A stretch of 64,000 nt of DNA from Sclerurus mexicanus (taxonomy: Eukaryota; Chordata; Aves; Passeriformes; Furnariidae): contig VWZF01002931.1 in assembly GCA_013396755.1 (NCBI GenBank), forward strand, positions 62,226-126,225, read 5' to 3'. The notes under the pieces are model-generated. The model saw only the letters and a program-made list of their open reading frames with translations, was not told where the DNA came from and did no database searches. Below are positions 11,893-24,400 of the stretch, one piece after another. Within the stretch, counting starts at the first letter, position 1, and each line of letters opens with the position of its first letter. The translations under genes and the position numbers were made by a program.

Positions 11893-14800
11893 TATGTTTA
11901 GGATTTACTATATATTGACATGCAGTAAGAGTTTAAAGGACATATATAATTAGTGCTCTGACATTAAGTAGTGAATCCATGAGGAAGAACTTCATGGAGA
12001 AAGCTGCCACCTTTCACAGGCTAACACTCTGAAATGCAATCACCCGCTGTGGCTCTGGCACCTGTTTCAGTGGAAGTGCCAAAATAAACTGAAGGAAATT
12101 GAGGTAGAAACCTGTGGTCTGTACCTGCTGCCCTCTTTAGCCCTGGAATAACAGTGACTAGCGCCAACCCCCTAAAGAGTCCCCTGACATCTCTTTTCAT
12201 GGTAGCCAAATAAAGCATAAAATGGGACATCTCCTTTCCCAAGGCATGAACAGGGGTGGCTAATTCCACTAGCAAGGCAGAGAAGGAGCCTACCCTGGAG
12301 GAAGGTCCACTACAAAGCTCTAATAACTCCACCAACCACAGATTCATGGCTCAGCCATGCTGCAAAACTGTGGTGAGGCTCCCAGCCCAGCCAATGGAGA
12401 GGAGCAGTTGGCTCATATTCTGTCAGGGGTTTGAGGCTCCTCCACCTGAAATTACAGTAAATGCTGTTATTATGTCAATATGCTAGCTGAGACGGCTCTT
12501 TGTTCGCTTGGATTGCAAAAGCAGATTTATAATTTGAGGGAAATCAAACATTTTAAAAATGCTTCAGCTATAGATTCACTGAGGAAAGCTGTTTCAGAAG
12601 ATAAAAACATGCACTTCATAAGCCTTCTATTAGGTGGTTTAGTTGGGAAAGCAAATGGAAAGTGAACAAAAGAGAAGTTTGCAATCTGCACCCTCAAATA
12701 ATAAAAGACAAAAAAGTCAAAATTAAGACTTACAAAGCTTTAATCACAGAGCCATTCTGGCATACTAGGGGAGTGTAGGGCAGAAAAGATACCACCATAG
12801 CCAAGTGGGCTGACAGCTGAAATCTCTCACCTCTATTGCTCACTTTGGGCTAAACATTTTTAGCAGAATTGTTGTGTATTCAATATAATAAAGGCTAGTG
12901 CAGTTTGCCAGCCTGTAGCTAATTCCAAGGGGAATGGGAGTGGACAACAAGTCTGAACAAAGCCATCATTATAAGGATGTCATTTCCCACAACCCTATTT
13001 AGCCAACACACAAAACATTAAAAGTATATTTGCATGTATTGCATCAAAAAGCACACTTTTTATAGAATAAAGAAGCTGCAACTGGACAACTATAAGACAA
13101 CATCTCTACTCCAGAATAAACATCTGTATTTTAGCAATCCCTACTACATGAGAAGAAAAAACCCCTACCAAAACCCAATAGTATTAGTAAGCAGAAGATA
13201 AGGATACTGGTTTAAAATTTAACTGCAATACCCAGATTCAGACTCAGCTACAGCTGTGTAAAATGTAGGGAAATTCCATTTGCCCATACAATTCTGCACA
13301 GACCTCCCAAGATCACGGTTCACATTCGTTATTCTGTCACTTCAAAAAATGAACATGGGTGTTTGTATAGTGTCGCTGAATTCATTGTACCCTTCCATCA
13401 CCACTGTTTATCTGATGTAAAAGCCCTGTTGCTATTTTATACATGCAGAAAATAACTCCATTAATTTCACCAATTTCCATTCTCTCCAACAGCCAACGTT
13501 TCAGATATCGCAAGCCACACAGAACCTGGGCTGATCAAAATTAGAAGTGAGGTCTTTGTAGAGAAATTAAAGGCCTGTTTAGAAAAGTAAGACTTTGGGT
13601 TAGGTTTGCTGAGTAATTACACTGCGTCTTCAGGATTTTCTTACTAGCGACTTCCACAAAGAACCACAAGGCAAATACATCCTTACCTTAATAATTACTC
13701 AGTATTGTCAGATACACCAGCCTTAGCAATCAAGCAGCATCCAAATCTGCTAGGAAGAGTACAAGAACAGAAGAAAAAATGCTTTTTGCTCAAGGGACTT
13801 ACAATCTAAATGTATATTTTATACAAAGAGGTGAAAGGATCAAGTTAGTAAGAATTATTACTGTTTGAATACTGTAATATGATCTGTATGTATTTTTGTT
13901 ATTTTCCCTCATTTTACTTTCCTTCTCTGTACATCAGGGATATGAAGGGTTTGGAATATAGACATTATCTCTAGTGCAGCAGGAAATGCTTAAAAAGCTT
14001 TTTTTCTTTTATCAATGTGTTTTATCTGGAAGTTTCAAGCTGGTATAAATACTTTACAGTTTCAGTACCAATAAATATTTACCTTTAGCGTATCTGCAAA
14101 TAAAAGCACTACAAAACATGTATGAGTTACTCAAGAGGTACAACTCCTTTAAAATCATCTCTAATGATGCAATTACTGGCATGACTAACTTTTTTATAAC
14201 TCATTAGGTACCATTTTGGCATCAAGCCTATCTATCGGATAACTGCACAGCTATGTAGCTTAACTTCTTCTCTGGAGGAAAAAAGAACTGCTTTACTATT
14301 TCATATCTCCAAAATAAGAAGCCTTTAAGACTCAAAGGAGGAAACAGATTGGTCCACAAGTGCTTTAGGTTAAGAACTTTATGTCTTTTCCAACTTAAAA
14401 AAAATAAAATTGCAATTAGAGTACAATATGATCTTCTAAAATTAGGAACACAATAAAAGTCTCATTGAGTTACAACAGTCCAAGTCAGCTCATTTGGGTT
14501 TATCTTCGTATGGTAATACACTTCTGAGGAGAGACACTGCAATGGACACTTACGCAACGACGTGCCCACAGGGGAAGCAGTTTCTCCAGAACAGAGACCT
14601 TTTATCATTTACTAAAATTATTTTAAGCATTAGCTTTGATATTGATGTGTCTATGGTACACCTCACACCTTAAAACCTGCCATGATTTTGGCTTTGATAC
14701 TATGTAGCAACAGGATTCCACAGATACCTATACGCTACATTTGAAATAGAAGCCCATTTTTTATTTTAAGGACTGAGTCGTTCATATTTTCTCCAGCTTT

Positions 14801-15653
14801 GAGTTAGATGAACTCAGCTCTTCAGTGGGCAACCAAAAGAACCAAATGATAATGACCAAAAAGTGATTTCTATTAATTTATTCCGTATTTGAGACAATCA
14901 TATTACTTAACTCTTACTGATTGCCTTACCAAGAAAAAACATGTTTTTAATGTATTAATGATCTTTAGGCCAATTTTATAGAGTATCTGAGACACACAGT
15001 TGGTAAAGCTCTCATATAAACTTGGGGAGAAATCTGTGGAAGATTTGGTAAATCTAGGTTTTGTTCCCAACTCTCAATCCAGAGTACTACTTGCTGGATG
15101 CTGCTTATTTCAATGTGTCAATACCCTGCAACAAATCTGACTGCAAACTTAGACTGGATTTTATGTGGCAAGAAAGGCAGGCAGGCAAAGAAGACTTGTC
15201 TTTTCAGATAGAACGTTCAGCATATTGGCAAAGAGGGTGTTATGATTTCTGGGCCTGAGCATGCTGAAACACATTTCAGATGCAAGGATTCAATCAGCAC
15301 ATCTTAATCTAAAGGCACTTTTCTTTTTTTTTAAAGTACATAGATTGATGATGTCATTGTCAGGAACACAGTGCTAATGCCTCGTCTTTGCCACTTTAAA
15401 AACTTAGATGGTGTTGATAAACAGAACATCTCTAGTTCACTGCTCTGGAATTTCATCAACTTCTCTCCCAGCAAAAATCTGGTTTTCACAGTACTAGACA
15501 CAGTAGTACCTGTTTATCTGGGGTTTGTGTTAGAATACAAAATGCAATGGCAGTGCTTCCACTAATATAAGGGTAATATTTTTGGAAGGGTATTATTGAG
15601 AACAAGTCTACCACACCCTGTTAGAGACCTTCAAGAAGATTAGCAGACTTGCC

Positions 15654-15661
15654 NAGAAAAA

Positions 15662-15705
<44 letters not shown>
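15654..15705. repeat. 43-base poly(A) run beside an ambiguous base
   Basis: An N at 15654 is followed by AGAAAAAC and then an uninterrupted run of 43 A (15663-15705). I see no recognisable retroposed gene or target-site duplication around it, so it cannot be assigned to a particular retroposon. Runs like this are prone to length errors, and the N supports that reading. Confidence 0.9.
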
Positions 15706-15707
<2 letters not shown>

Positions 15708-18700
15708 AAAGTAGAAGAAAGAGTCTTTGTCACACATACAGGAAGAAATTCCTTCAGAAGCTCAAACTGTCAATGACAATAGTAAAAACACAGTCATAAC
15801 ATTTTCTAGGCTAAGAACTCTTTGATCATAACAACCTTACAGGGTAGGTCAAGGTTAGCTTCAGGTAACTGGGAAATGAGGTTGTTCAAAAGCAGTATCC
15901 AACTGCCTGCATCCTGGTTTCCCCCACCAGCTGGATGGAAAACATGACAAACTAAAACCAAAATAAATTAAATACATGGGAAAATTTGTGCCATTCCTAT
16001 TACCCTTCCTAATGAGACAGAACAATGCTGGAATAGCATCATATTCACACATAGGGCTGAAAAAGCAGGACAGATCAAAACACCTTGCTCAATCCTTCTC
16101 TTTAAAAGCAACAGTTTATAGTTGAAGGGGAGAAGAGGGTATCTAGCTCAAACAGGCTAACTTCCCAATGATGGTCACTTTCCATTTGTTTTGATATGCA
16201 GCTTGTGAGATAAGCCCAAATAAAGCACAGACTGGATGCCTGGCTTGCTCAGTGAGCTGTAATGAGGCACACACTGAAGGGCCAGCCACCACTTCTGACC
16301 ATTCAAGTTCCTACCAAAGGCCAATACCTCCCAAAGGACCAGTACAGAGTCCACTTCTGGGTAAAACAGGAAACGTTTTGCACACCTAAAAACGGTCTGA
16401 TGAAAATTTTGCACTGTTAGTTGTTGTTTACTATCTCCTTTTCAGCAGTTTACTACTGAAAGGTTGTTCATTTGCATGCATTCCCCAAAAGACAGCCTAT
16501 TAAAATTTCAGATCTCCACCTCCTCCAATTCGTTACACAGCTGGAAGATTCCCAAAGTAAATGCAAAGTATTTTAAGAGCAACAATGTTATTGACTGATT
16601 CATGCCAGAAAAAAAGAGTCCAATTTCTGCAGCAAAATTGATCAAGTAAATAATACTTGTATTAGAAATGGAAACTGGACTGTTGAGGAAGGCTTTATAA
16701 CCTCTCACATATAAGCAGTATATGCTTCCAGTACAGCCTGGTGTCAAAGTGTTGCGGATCTTTAGTGTCCAGTGTTAAATGAAGGGCTAGTGAAACTCTC
16801 AGCAGTTAGACACGAGTTAACAACATCACACTCAGCATCCTCACTGGTAGCAAAAGTCGGAATACGGATTGTAAAGGAATGCTCTTTGAGTGTTTTTCTG
16901 CCATTTCTGATGGGCCACAAGCACAGACATGTAACCCAGGCCTTGTTGCAGCCTGCAGACATGACACAAGCCTCCCAAAACACGCACTCCTTCCATGAGA
17001 GGCTTAGCCAGCAGATGCAGCCTTACAGTATCCACCAATTTCTCTATATTTAAAAAGAAACCCCTCAACCACAACAGGTCCATCCCCTGTACTGGTGCTT
17101 TTTGTTAAGAGTGCATTATACTTTTTGCATACTCCAAGTTCAAATAAACCCACAAACACAAATGAAACTTTAAATAAAAAGGCCAGTAATGGCATGCTTT
17201 AGCAAGAAAGGAAGGCAAGCCACAACCTGATCTTGATTTTCTGCCCTTGAACTCTTGAATTAATTATAACAAATTACAGGGAGCCCCATTACAATTTATA
17301 AGCACAATAAACTCCCTTACAACCACCTATAATTTTATCAGAGTTAATCCAAATACCTAAAGAATTATACAGCACAAAACCCCAACATGCCTTTTAGAGT
17401 AAAAAAACAAGGGAGGCCATATTCTCTTGTCTTCTGAGCCCTCTCTCTCAGCAAAGGCTACATTTGGTCTCTGCAAACTGGAGTCCAGCAAAGCCTGATG
17501 ACACCACCAGAGAATTCATCTTAATAAAGGCTGGAGTGGGTTTGCAAAAGTAAAGCAACCAAAATTCTATAAGGCATTTTCAGCTGGAAAAAAAAAAAAA
17601 GCCATTCAATGCAAGCATAGATATTACACACAAACACTAGAATAAAAAATCTGGAGTGAAAAGTTTTTTATCTCTACATCTTTGAAAAAAGCAGTGTATC
17701 CATTTGGTTTGGGTTTTAAGCACATGTTAAAAGTATTATTGTCCAACGTGGCAGTCCTACTGACTTCACACTACTCGCACTGTTAGGCTTAAAAACATGC
17801 TCAGCTGTGTGCTTATACCTCCTGAACTGAGCAAAACACATCTAGCTACAGAGATCCAAAGGTTACAGTACAGGAGACTACTTTTTCTTTTTAGCTTCAC
17901 TTTCTTTTCTGATCGCAAAAAAAGAAGTTAGAACTGAGTTGGGTAGATGAATTGCAGCAATGCCACATACTGCTTTTCACACACAGATCTCAACAGGGTC
18001 GGGGGTTTTTCAAGTGCAAACCCATAAGGTCTCACATCACTGCAGCGTCCACCTTCACTTTTCTACTACCATGGTCTCCCCCATTCCCACAGGGTTTTAA
18101 GGCTCTTTGTCATTGCTCTGAGCTGCATATGCCAGAGGAGGCAGCTATTGCTGTGGTGTGGGACTCTGGATAGCAAAACAATTCTATTAGCCATCACCTG
18201 TTCTTTGCTGCATAACACAAAACATGGGCTTCAACTATGAACAGGAGCTCCAACCACATATAGGCTCCACCTATATATAGGTGCTCACTAATACGACATG
18301 GCATGCAACCTATGTGTCATTTCCCACTCGATTAGTCACATCCTCAGAAGAGCAGGTCCCACACACACAGTGCAACTCCTGCGCTCAGATCTTTAGACGG
18401 CACAAAACAAAAGACATCCTTAAAGGGCAGCTTTGAAAATCCATCCTCACAAAGATGCAAAAATGGAAAGATGACCCATGGCTGTGTATGCTGAAGACTA
18501 CTAAAAAATAGAGGAGCACAGCAAAACCTGTTGGTCTTTCCTGATTTTGAACAAGATTTCAGAAAAATTGTATTAGACCCCAGGAAGTTAATAACAGCTG
18601 AGATTTACTTCCTTTATTCATACGCATTGACTCAGTTCAAAATATGCTGTTCCTGCCCTGAAAAACAAGGCAGCTAATCTTCAAGCTGTATCTACTGTGG

Positions 18701-21700
18701 GAAAAGGTGGTTTAAGTTACACATGGAAGCAATATGAGTCAATAGTTTGAAAATTCTCCTGGTAGCCAGCCAGGTTAATGGCCAAGCAGGTTAGAATATC
18801 ATGCTAAAAAAATGTGGTGAGTTAACTAGAACATATGTAATCTCTGCAACACAGAAAATAAATAGATAACTTTTTTTTTAAAAAAAAAAATCAGGCTTAA
18901 GCACGTACATAACTATTCTTTGGACCCAAAGCAAATGAAGAATTCTCATTGGCTCATTTCTCTCCCCCTCATTGTGTCAGTTGAAACAATAAAATAAAAG
19001 GTATACACCACATAAGTTCCATTTCGTTTCTTAATATGTATTTTAAATATTCTCCTGCTATTCAGCTCTAACCTCTGGAATGACCCAAGTCCACCAGGTT
19101 TTTCTGGCTAAATGTACTGCTGTGCACTTATGCAAAAGTTGAACTGAGTGAACACATATACCAGTGAACAACTGGTATGCATACATAAGCATCCAGAAGC
19201 ACATCACAAAATAATTGGTTTGTGGGTGCAGAGCAGCATGCAAGTGTATTCAGGTGTTACTTTATTCAAAAAGCAAGTGAACACATTCAAACTTACAGAA
19301 GAATGTGTGCTTGACCTGAACTTTAAAAAAAAATAATAAATGCTCTGGTAGCCTGCAGTGAAACCTTGCTCATGAATTTCTAAAGCTTATTTACAAAACC
19401 CTACCAGTGAAACCTTTAGGTAGTATCCTAACCTCACATAATCAATATCTGAGAAAGCTCTATTGATTTAGTGGAATTTTGCCTTCTAGGGAAGAAAAAC
19501 CCAGTCATTGGCTAACACCTTTTACAGTAATCTGCCCCGATGATAAAGAAAACACTGCCTGAAACGTGACACAATGAAGTTGCTGCCTATCTATAGGTCA
19601 TCAGTACAACAGCTTTTATTTCTGCAAAAAGATTGTTGAAACACCTACATTAGTGCTCACCGCCAGCAGAAAACAGAAAAACTCAGGTTGGTTCCATCTC
19701 CCAAAGAGCTCTGAGTGACAGTGTTTCCACAGGAATAACTGAAAGCAGTCACCCCACACATCAGTAAATCATGCAATAAAACCATGGCCCAGGAAGTTGC
19801 AGCATCCCAGTGAACGCAACACTGCAAAAGTGAATGCGGCTCTGATAACAACAGGAGGTTGCCAGAGAAGTATGTGAATCAGTGCCCTGTTGGGTGGGTA
19901 AAATAGATCCATTTCATGAAATGAATAATTATTCTTTGTAAAAGCTTCAAAAACAGCTGAAGATATCAAGTGCAAAAGCAGCTGCCAAAGATAAAACAGG
20001 GAACCAGTAAACATCTCACTGCACAGGAATCTGACATCTTCCGACACTGAGATTTCTGCCAAATTCTTGTTGAGATTTTCAGCTGTATAAGAGCCTCTAC
20101 ACAAATGCTTCTTTTAAACACATTTGGAGACTTCGGGATTGTACTGACATCCAGTTGCAGCTCCTTTAGCGTTACACCCTGCCAGCAAGGCAAAAAAAAA
20201 ACATTAAAGGTATTCAGCTGCCCGAAAAAGGGTAAGTTTAGAACTAGTTTTCAAGGTTTGTGCCTCAGCTATAAGAGAAGGGAAAAGGTTTGCTCCAGCC
20301 TGCAGTATAAACTTCAAAATTCAGTAAATTTAAGACTGAGAGTGCTATTAAACCCAAGATTTCCACTGTCTATTGAATTCTCAAACTTTCCATCAAAACC
20401 CACAAATCTGTTTGCTCACATGCTGCTGCTATTGGCTTGACCCTCTTTCTGATACTGTAGACAAATTTCAGATATCTATCCGGGACTTCTAAATAGTAGA
20501 CCGATGAGCCTCAGTTTCCTTTTCAAAACACAGAATGGAAAAGAGAGAATGAATCACCTGCGAAAGTCATGCACAACAGAGGAATCCTGAGTCATGCTGT
20601 GGAAATGCCCATTTTTTTCTCACTGATTACACAGGAATTCTACAGCAACCTTCACTCTCCTCATCAGGAAAATCTACATGACTGAAGCAGGATCAGTCTG
20701 TGTCATGAAGACTTTAAGTAGTATATTCCCTAGCAGTCTGTATTTCCCTAAGGAGAAATTACTAGTCACTGCTACTGCATCACACAGAAGACAAAGAGAA
20801 TACTAGCCCCAATCTAGGTAGCATCTGTCAAATACAGTGCCTTAAACTACACTGGGAGACAAGTCAGGAGCAGCATACCAATCTGTGAGGTACACCATAA
20901 TATTCACCACGCGCTCCTTAATGAATGGGCAACCTCATTCCGCAATGACACACATTGCTTCTGCACCTTAAGGGGAAAAGAGGCAGTCAAGCAGTTTGCA
21001 AACTCTAAATGACAAAGGTAGTGAGCAGCACAGTTCATAGGCTAGAGGAGGAACTATCCTTTTCATCTTCATTTGAGGAGGTGCATAAAGGTTGACGGGC
21101 CCTTTTGTGATTCAAGCAGGTAGGGATGACAAGTGTTTTCCCTTTTTCCACTTTTCTCGTCCTTTCTCCTATAAATTGAAATACTGAAGAGAACGTATAA
21201 TTTTTTCTTAGGGAAAGCAAAATTAATCCACCTGAGTAACTATCTCTATAGCTATTATACTAAAATTTCACAGAAGAGGAAGAGAACAGACATTGTGTAT
21301 TCATTGTATGTTTCAGAATAACTCCCAAGCTCCTCACTATTAGCCACAAGTGAGAAACTAGAAACAGATTATTTGCTGAAATAACATTCCTTTCCTCTGC
21401 CTAAAAATTTGACAAATTGATTCATAAAGATGCACATTGCCTTCTCCCAAATAAAGATTTGCTTAATAAGACCCTAATGTAAACAGATCAGAGTCAAGCT
21501 TTCAAAAGCTGGGCAAGGCAATCCCAAGTGAAGTGGATGATGGGCTGTTCTTCTCTCATAAGTAAACTTTGAAACTTTCTCATTTATGCAAATGTTCTTT
21601 CTATTTAATAGGCAACAAGAGTTTACTTTGTTTCTTTCTTCTCCTCAATTACCAAGCAAAAGTAAGCAGTTCTAGTACCAGCATGATACTAGAATTCCAT

Positions 21701-23140
21701 GGGCTTGTTTATTTTCATACAAGTGTATTAAAATAGGGTCTATTTTTAGGTTAACAAATTACTTCTTGCATTTCTTCGATGCTGCTAAAAACCAAGTCCT
21801 CTGCTCTGTGCAACCTATCAGTTCAGAGGGATGCCTGTATATATAACATTTCTACTTATGCCATGTAACAACACACTGATGAAACTGAACTGCATTCACT
21901 TAACAAGCGCTTCCAGACCCTAAATATTCCTACCTGTGGCCAATTCCAATGGGAGATGCTACTAACACCACCCAACAGCTCAAAATCAAAGCGTTTGATT
22001 CCACTGGAAACACTGAAAAGACAATGTAACTGATATCCTGAAATGCTGCCAGTTTTCCAGCACATCGCAGCATTACCATTTGAAACCAGTATTTTCCTTA
22101 CAAATGTTTAAAGTGTTGTAACTGCTGCATAGCAAAGCCAAGGAACCACATTCCTCCTGCCTCTGCTGCTGTTTCAGATTTTTAAGGTACAGGATAACCT
22201 CAACTACTGTAATCTCTTCTCAGTGTTCTTCCTGATGTCAGTAGTGAAAAAGAGATGATATTTTTCAAAAAGCATTAAAGTTTATTCTTGGTGTATGCAC
22301 ACTAGGAAATAAAGACATACTTCACCCCCAAAATTATTGACAGTTGATTTAGTCAAAATTATCTTTTCTCTTCATGCAATGCAGTGTCATGAAGTCTAAA
22401 TGAAAGGAGCAATTCTGCCTTACAAGAAACAAACAAAAATATCCCTCTATTTGCTTTTAGTTGTATTTGTCTGGTTTAAGGAGACAACTACACTAACAAA
22501 CTTCTGGAAACAATCCATCAAAACTGATTCTATTGAGAGTCATTCCAACAGCCACCACAGCCGGGGCTGTTTCACTAGTTCAGTTTACACAAGCCTCCCA
22601 GTTGGTGGCTGGGAGCCCCTGCCCATCATGGTGATGGCAGCACACTCCCATCTGCCAGGAAAGGTTAGACTTGAATTTCAAGTCTACAGAATATTATTTT
22701 ATTATCATTCCATTTCTAAACAAAAATGAAGTCCATTTTCTGTTTGTCATTTTGTATCTCTGCATCCTGTCTTAAGCCTGACACAGTCCTTGACAGTAAA
22801 TAACTAGGTAAAGGTTTCTTGTAGAGTTTACAAGGGTAAGTAGATCTAGCAAGGCCATGTTGTTAAATACTTCTGACAAATCCTCCAGCTGAGTAAGCAG
22901 AAGCTTCCTATCCCCAGGCTCATCCTCTTGCCTTAAGACACTCTGCAGTTCAAAGAAAGATGTAATTTTCCACTTCAATCCAAAAAGTAGGCAAGTTGCA
23001 GTTTTCATTAGGTTGTTCTGCCAATTATAGCAAGATGTAAAATCACTTCTCAGCACTATTTAAGATAACTGGCTACTTGCGCAAAACATAAGGGGACACG
23101 ATCAGATCACACAAGCAAACTTTCAACAGATTTTCCATAA

Positions 23141-23161
23141 GTGTACACACACACACACACA
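23141..23161. repeat. (CA)n microsatellite
   Basis: GTGT is followed directly by a CA dinucleotide run, 21 bases of strict purine/pyrimidine alternation in total. It is an ordinary intronic microsatellite. Confidence 0.85.
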
Positions 23162-23831
23162 AAGGAGGTACTGCTAACAATGCAGCTAGGAATATGCAAC
23201 CGTGTATGTGTGGCACTGGGAAATCTAACAGGAGAAAGCCAACAACCACCAAGAACAGGATTTAAACAGAAGAGAACTGATGATCTAGGTTACCACAGTG
23301 ATCCACCTGACACAAGTGCTTGTCCCCAAGCACTCGCCAAGTGGTGAGAACATCTTCCTCACAGGCTGAGAGAAAAAATCCCAAAACAGTAAGTGTGGTT
23401 CATCCTAGAATGCAGCTCTACACACAAAGTAAGCTCTTCAATGATGAAAGCAGAAGCCCAGATTTCTAGTGTCAGCACCATTTCAACTGCTAGGTATCAC
23501 AAAATAAATACGTAGGTCACTTAAATGATTTTTGTTTCCTTTCAGGAAAGTAGAAGACTCAATCTCCTGCAACAGAAGTTGGTACGACTTTCAAAGCAAG
23601 TTTCAAAATGCTTAACACATTTCCTGTTCTTTAAGGATCATAAAATGTCTCAAGTATTAGCTTCAGTACCATGGACCTTCAGGTCCTCTTTCTGGAATTA
23701 AGGTTCAATCTTAACTGCCGATGTAATCAAGACACATTTTTAACACAGTGGTTTGCAGCAGTGTCCTCATCATAAACAGTCACTTCCTCTAGTGACCAGG
23801 AATAGGACATGAGGAAATGGGATGAAGCTGC

Positions 23832-24163
23832 TGTAGGGGAAATACTTAAACAGCGATTATAAAACAGGGACAAAGCAGGGCCTGTTGTGATAAGACAAGG
23901 GGTAATAATTTTAAACTAAAAGAGGGCAAATTTAGTCTAGATACAAAGAAAAAATTATTTACAGGGAGGGTGGTGAAGTCCTGGAATAGGGCCCAGAGAG
24001 GTGGTGGATAGTCCATCTCTGGAAACATTCAAGATCAGATTGGATGGGGAGCTCTGGGCACTCTGATCTAGCTGAAGAGGTCCCTACTCATTGCACAGGG
24101 GTTGGACTAGGTGACCTTTAAAGGTCACTTCCAACTCAAATTATTCAATGATTCCTCTGTGAT
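23832..24163 (+). mobile_element. CR1 LINE 3'-end fragment, longest in window
   Basis: The stretch shows, in plus order, the CR1 signature blocks GGGAGGGTGGTGAAGTCCTGG, CATTCAAGATCAGATTGGATG, ACTCATTGCACAGGGGTTGG, ACTAGGTGACCTTTAAAGG and a decayed ATTCAATGATTCC tail. Open frames across it are broken, so only a dead 3' piece of the reverse-transcriptase region and the 3' UTR remain. It lies antisense to PTPN14 and is followed at once by a second CR1 piece. Confidence 0.88.
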
Positions 24164-24169
24164 TCCAAG

Positions 24170-24400
24170 TTCAGATTCGACATTAGGAAAGGGTTCTTCA
24201 CTCAGAGAGTTGGCCACTGGAAAAGGCTCCTCAGGGAGGTGACTACGACACCAAGCCTGTGAGAATTCAAGGAGCATCTGAATGATGCTTTAAATCATAT
24301 GATTTAGTTTTAGGTAGACGTGCCAGGAGCAGGGAGATGGAATCAGTGATTGTTATGGGCCCTTTCCAACTTGAAAAATTATGTGATGCAATGAATCCTC
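24170..24400 (+). mobile_element. Second CR1-type LINE fragment, different subfamily
   Basis: A second copy of the CR1 C-terminal/3' block begins about 7 bases after the previous fragment. It shows AGGAAAGGGTTCTTCACTCA, then GGCTCCTCAGGGAGGTGACT, then CACCAAGCCTGTGAGAATTC, and ends with GGGCCCTTTCCAACTTG and ATGTGATGCAATGAAT. The wording differs from the neighbour (CACCAAGCCTG type), so this is probably an independent insertion of another subfamily rather than a tandem duplication. Confidence 0.78.
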
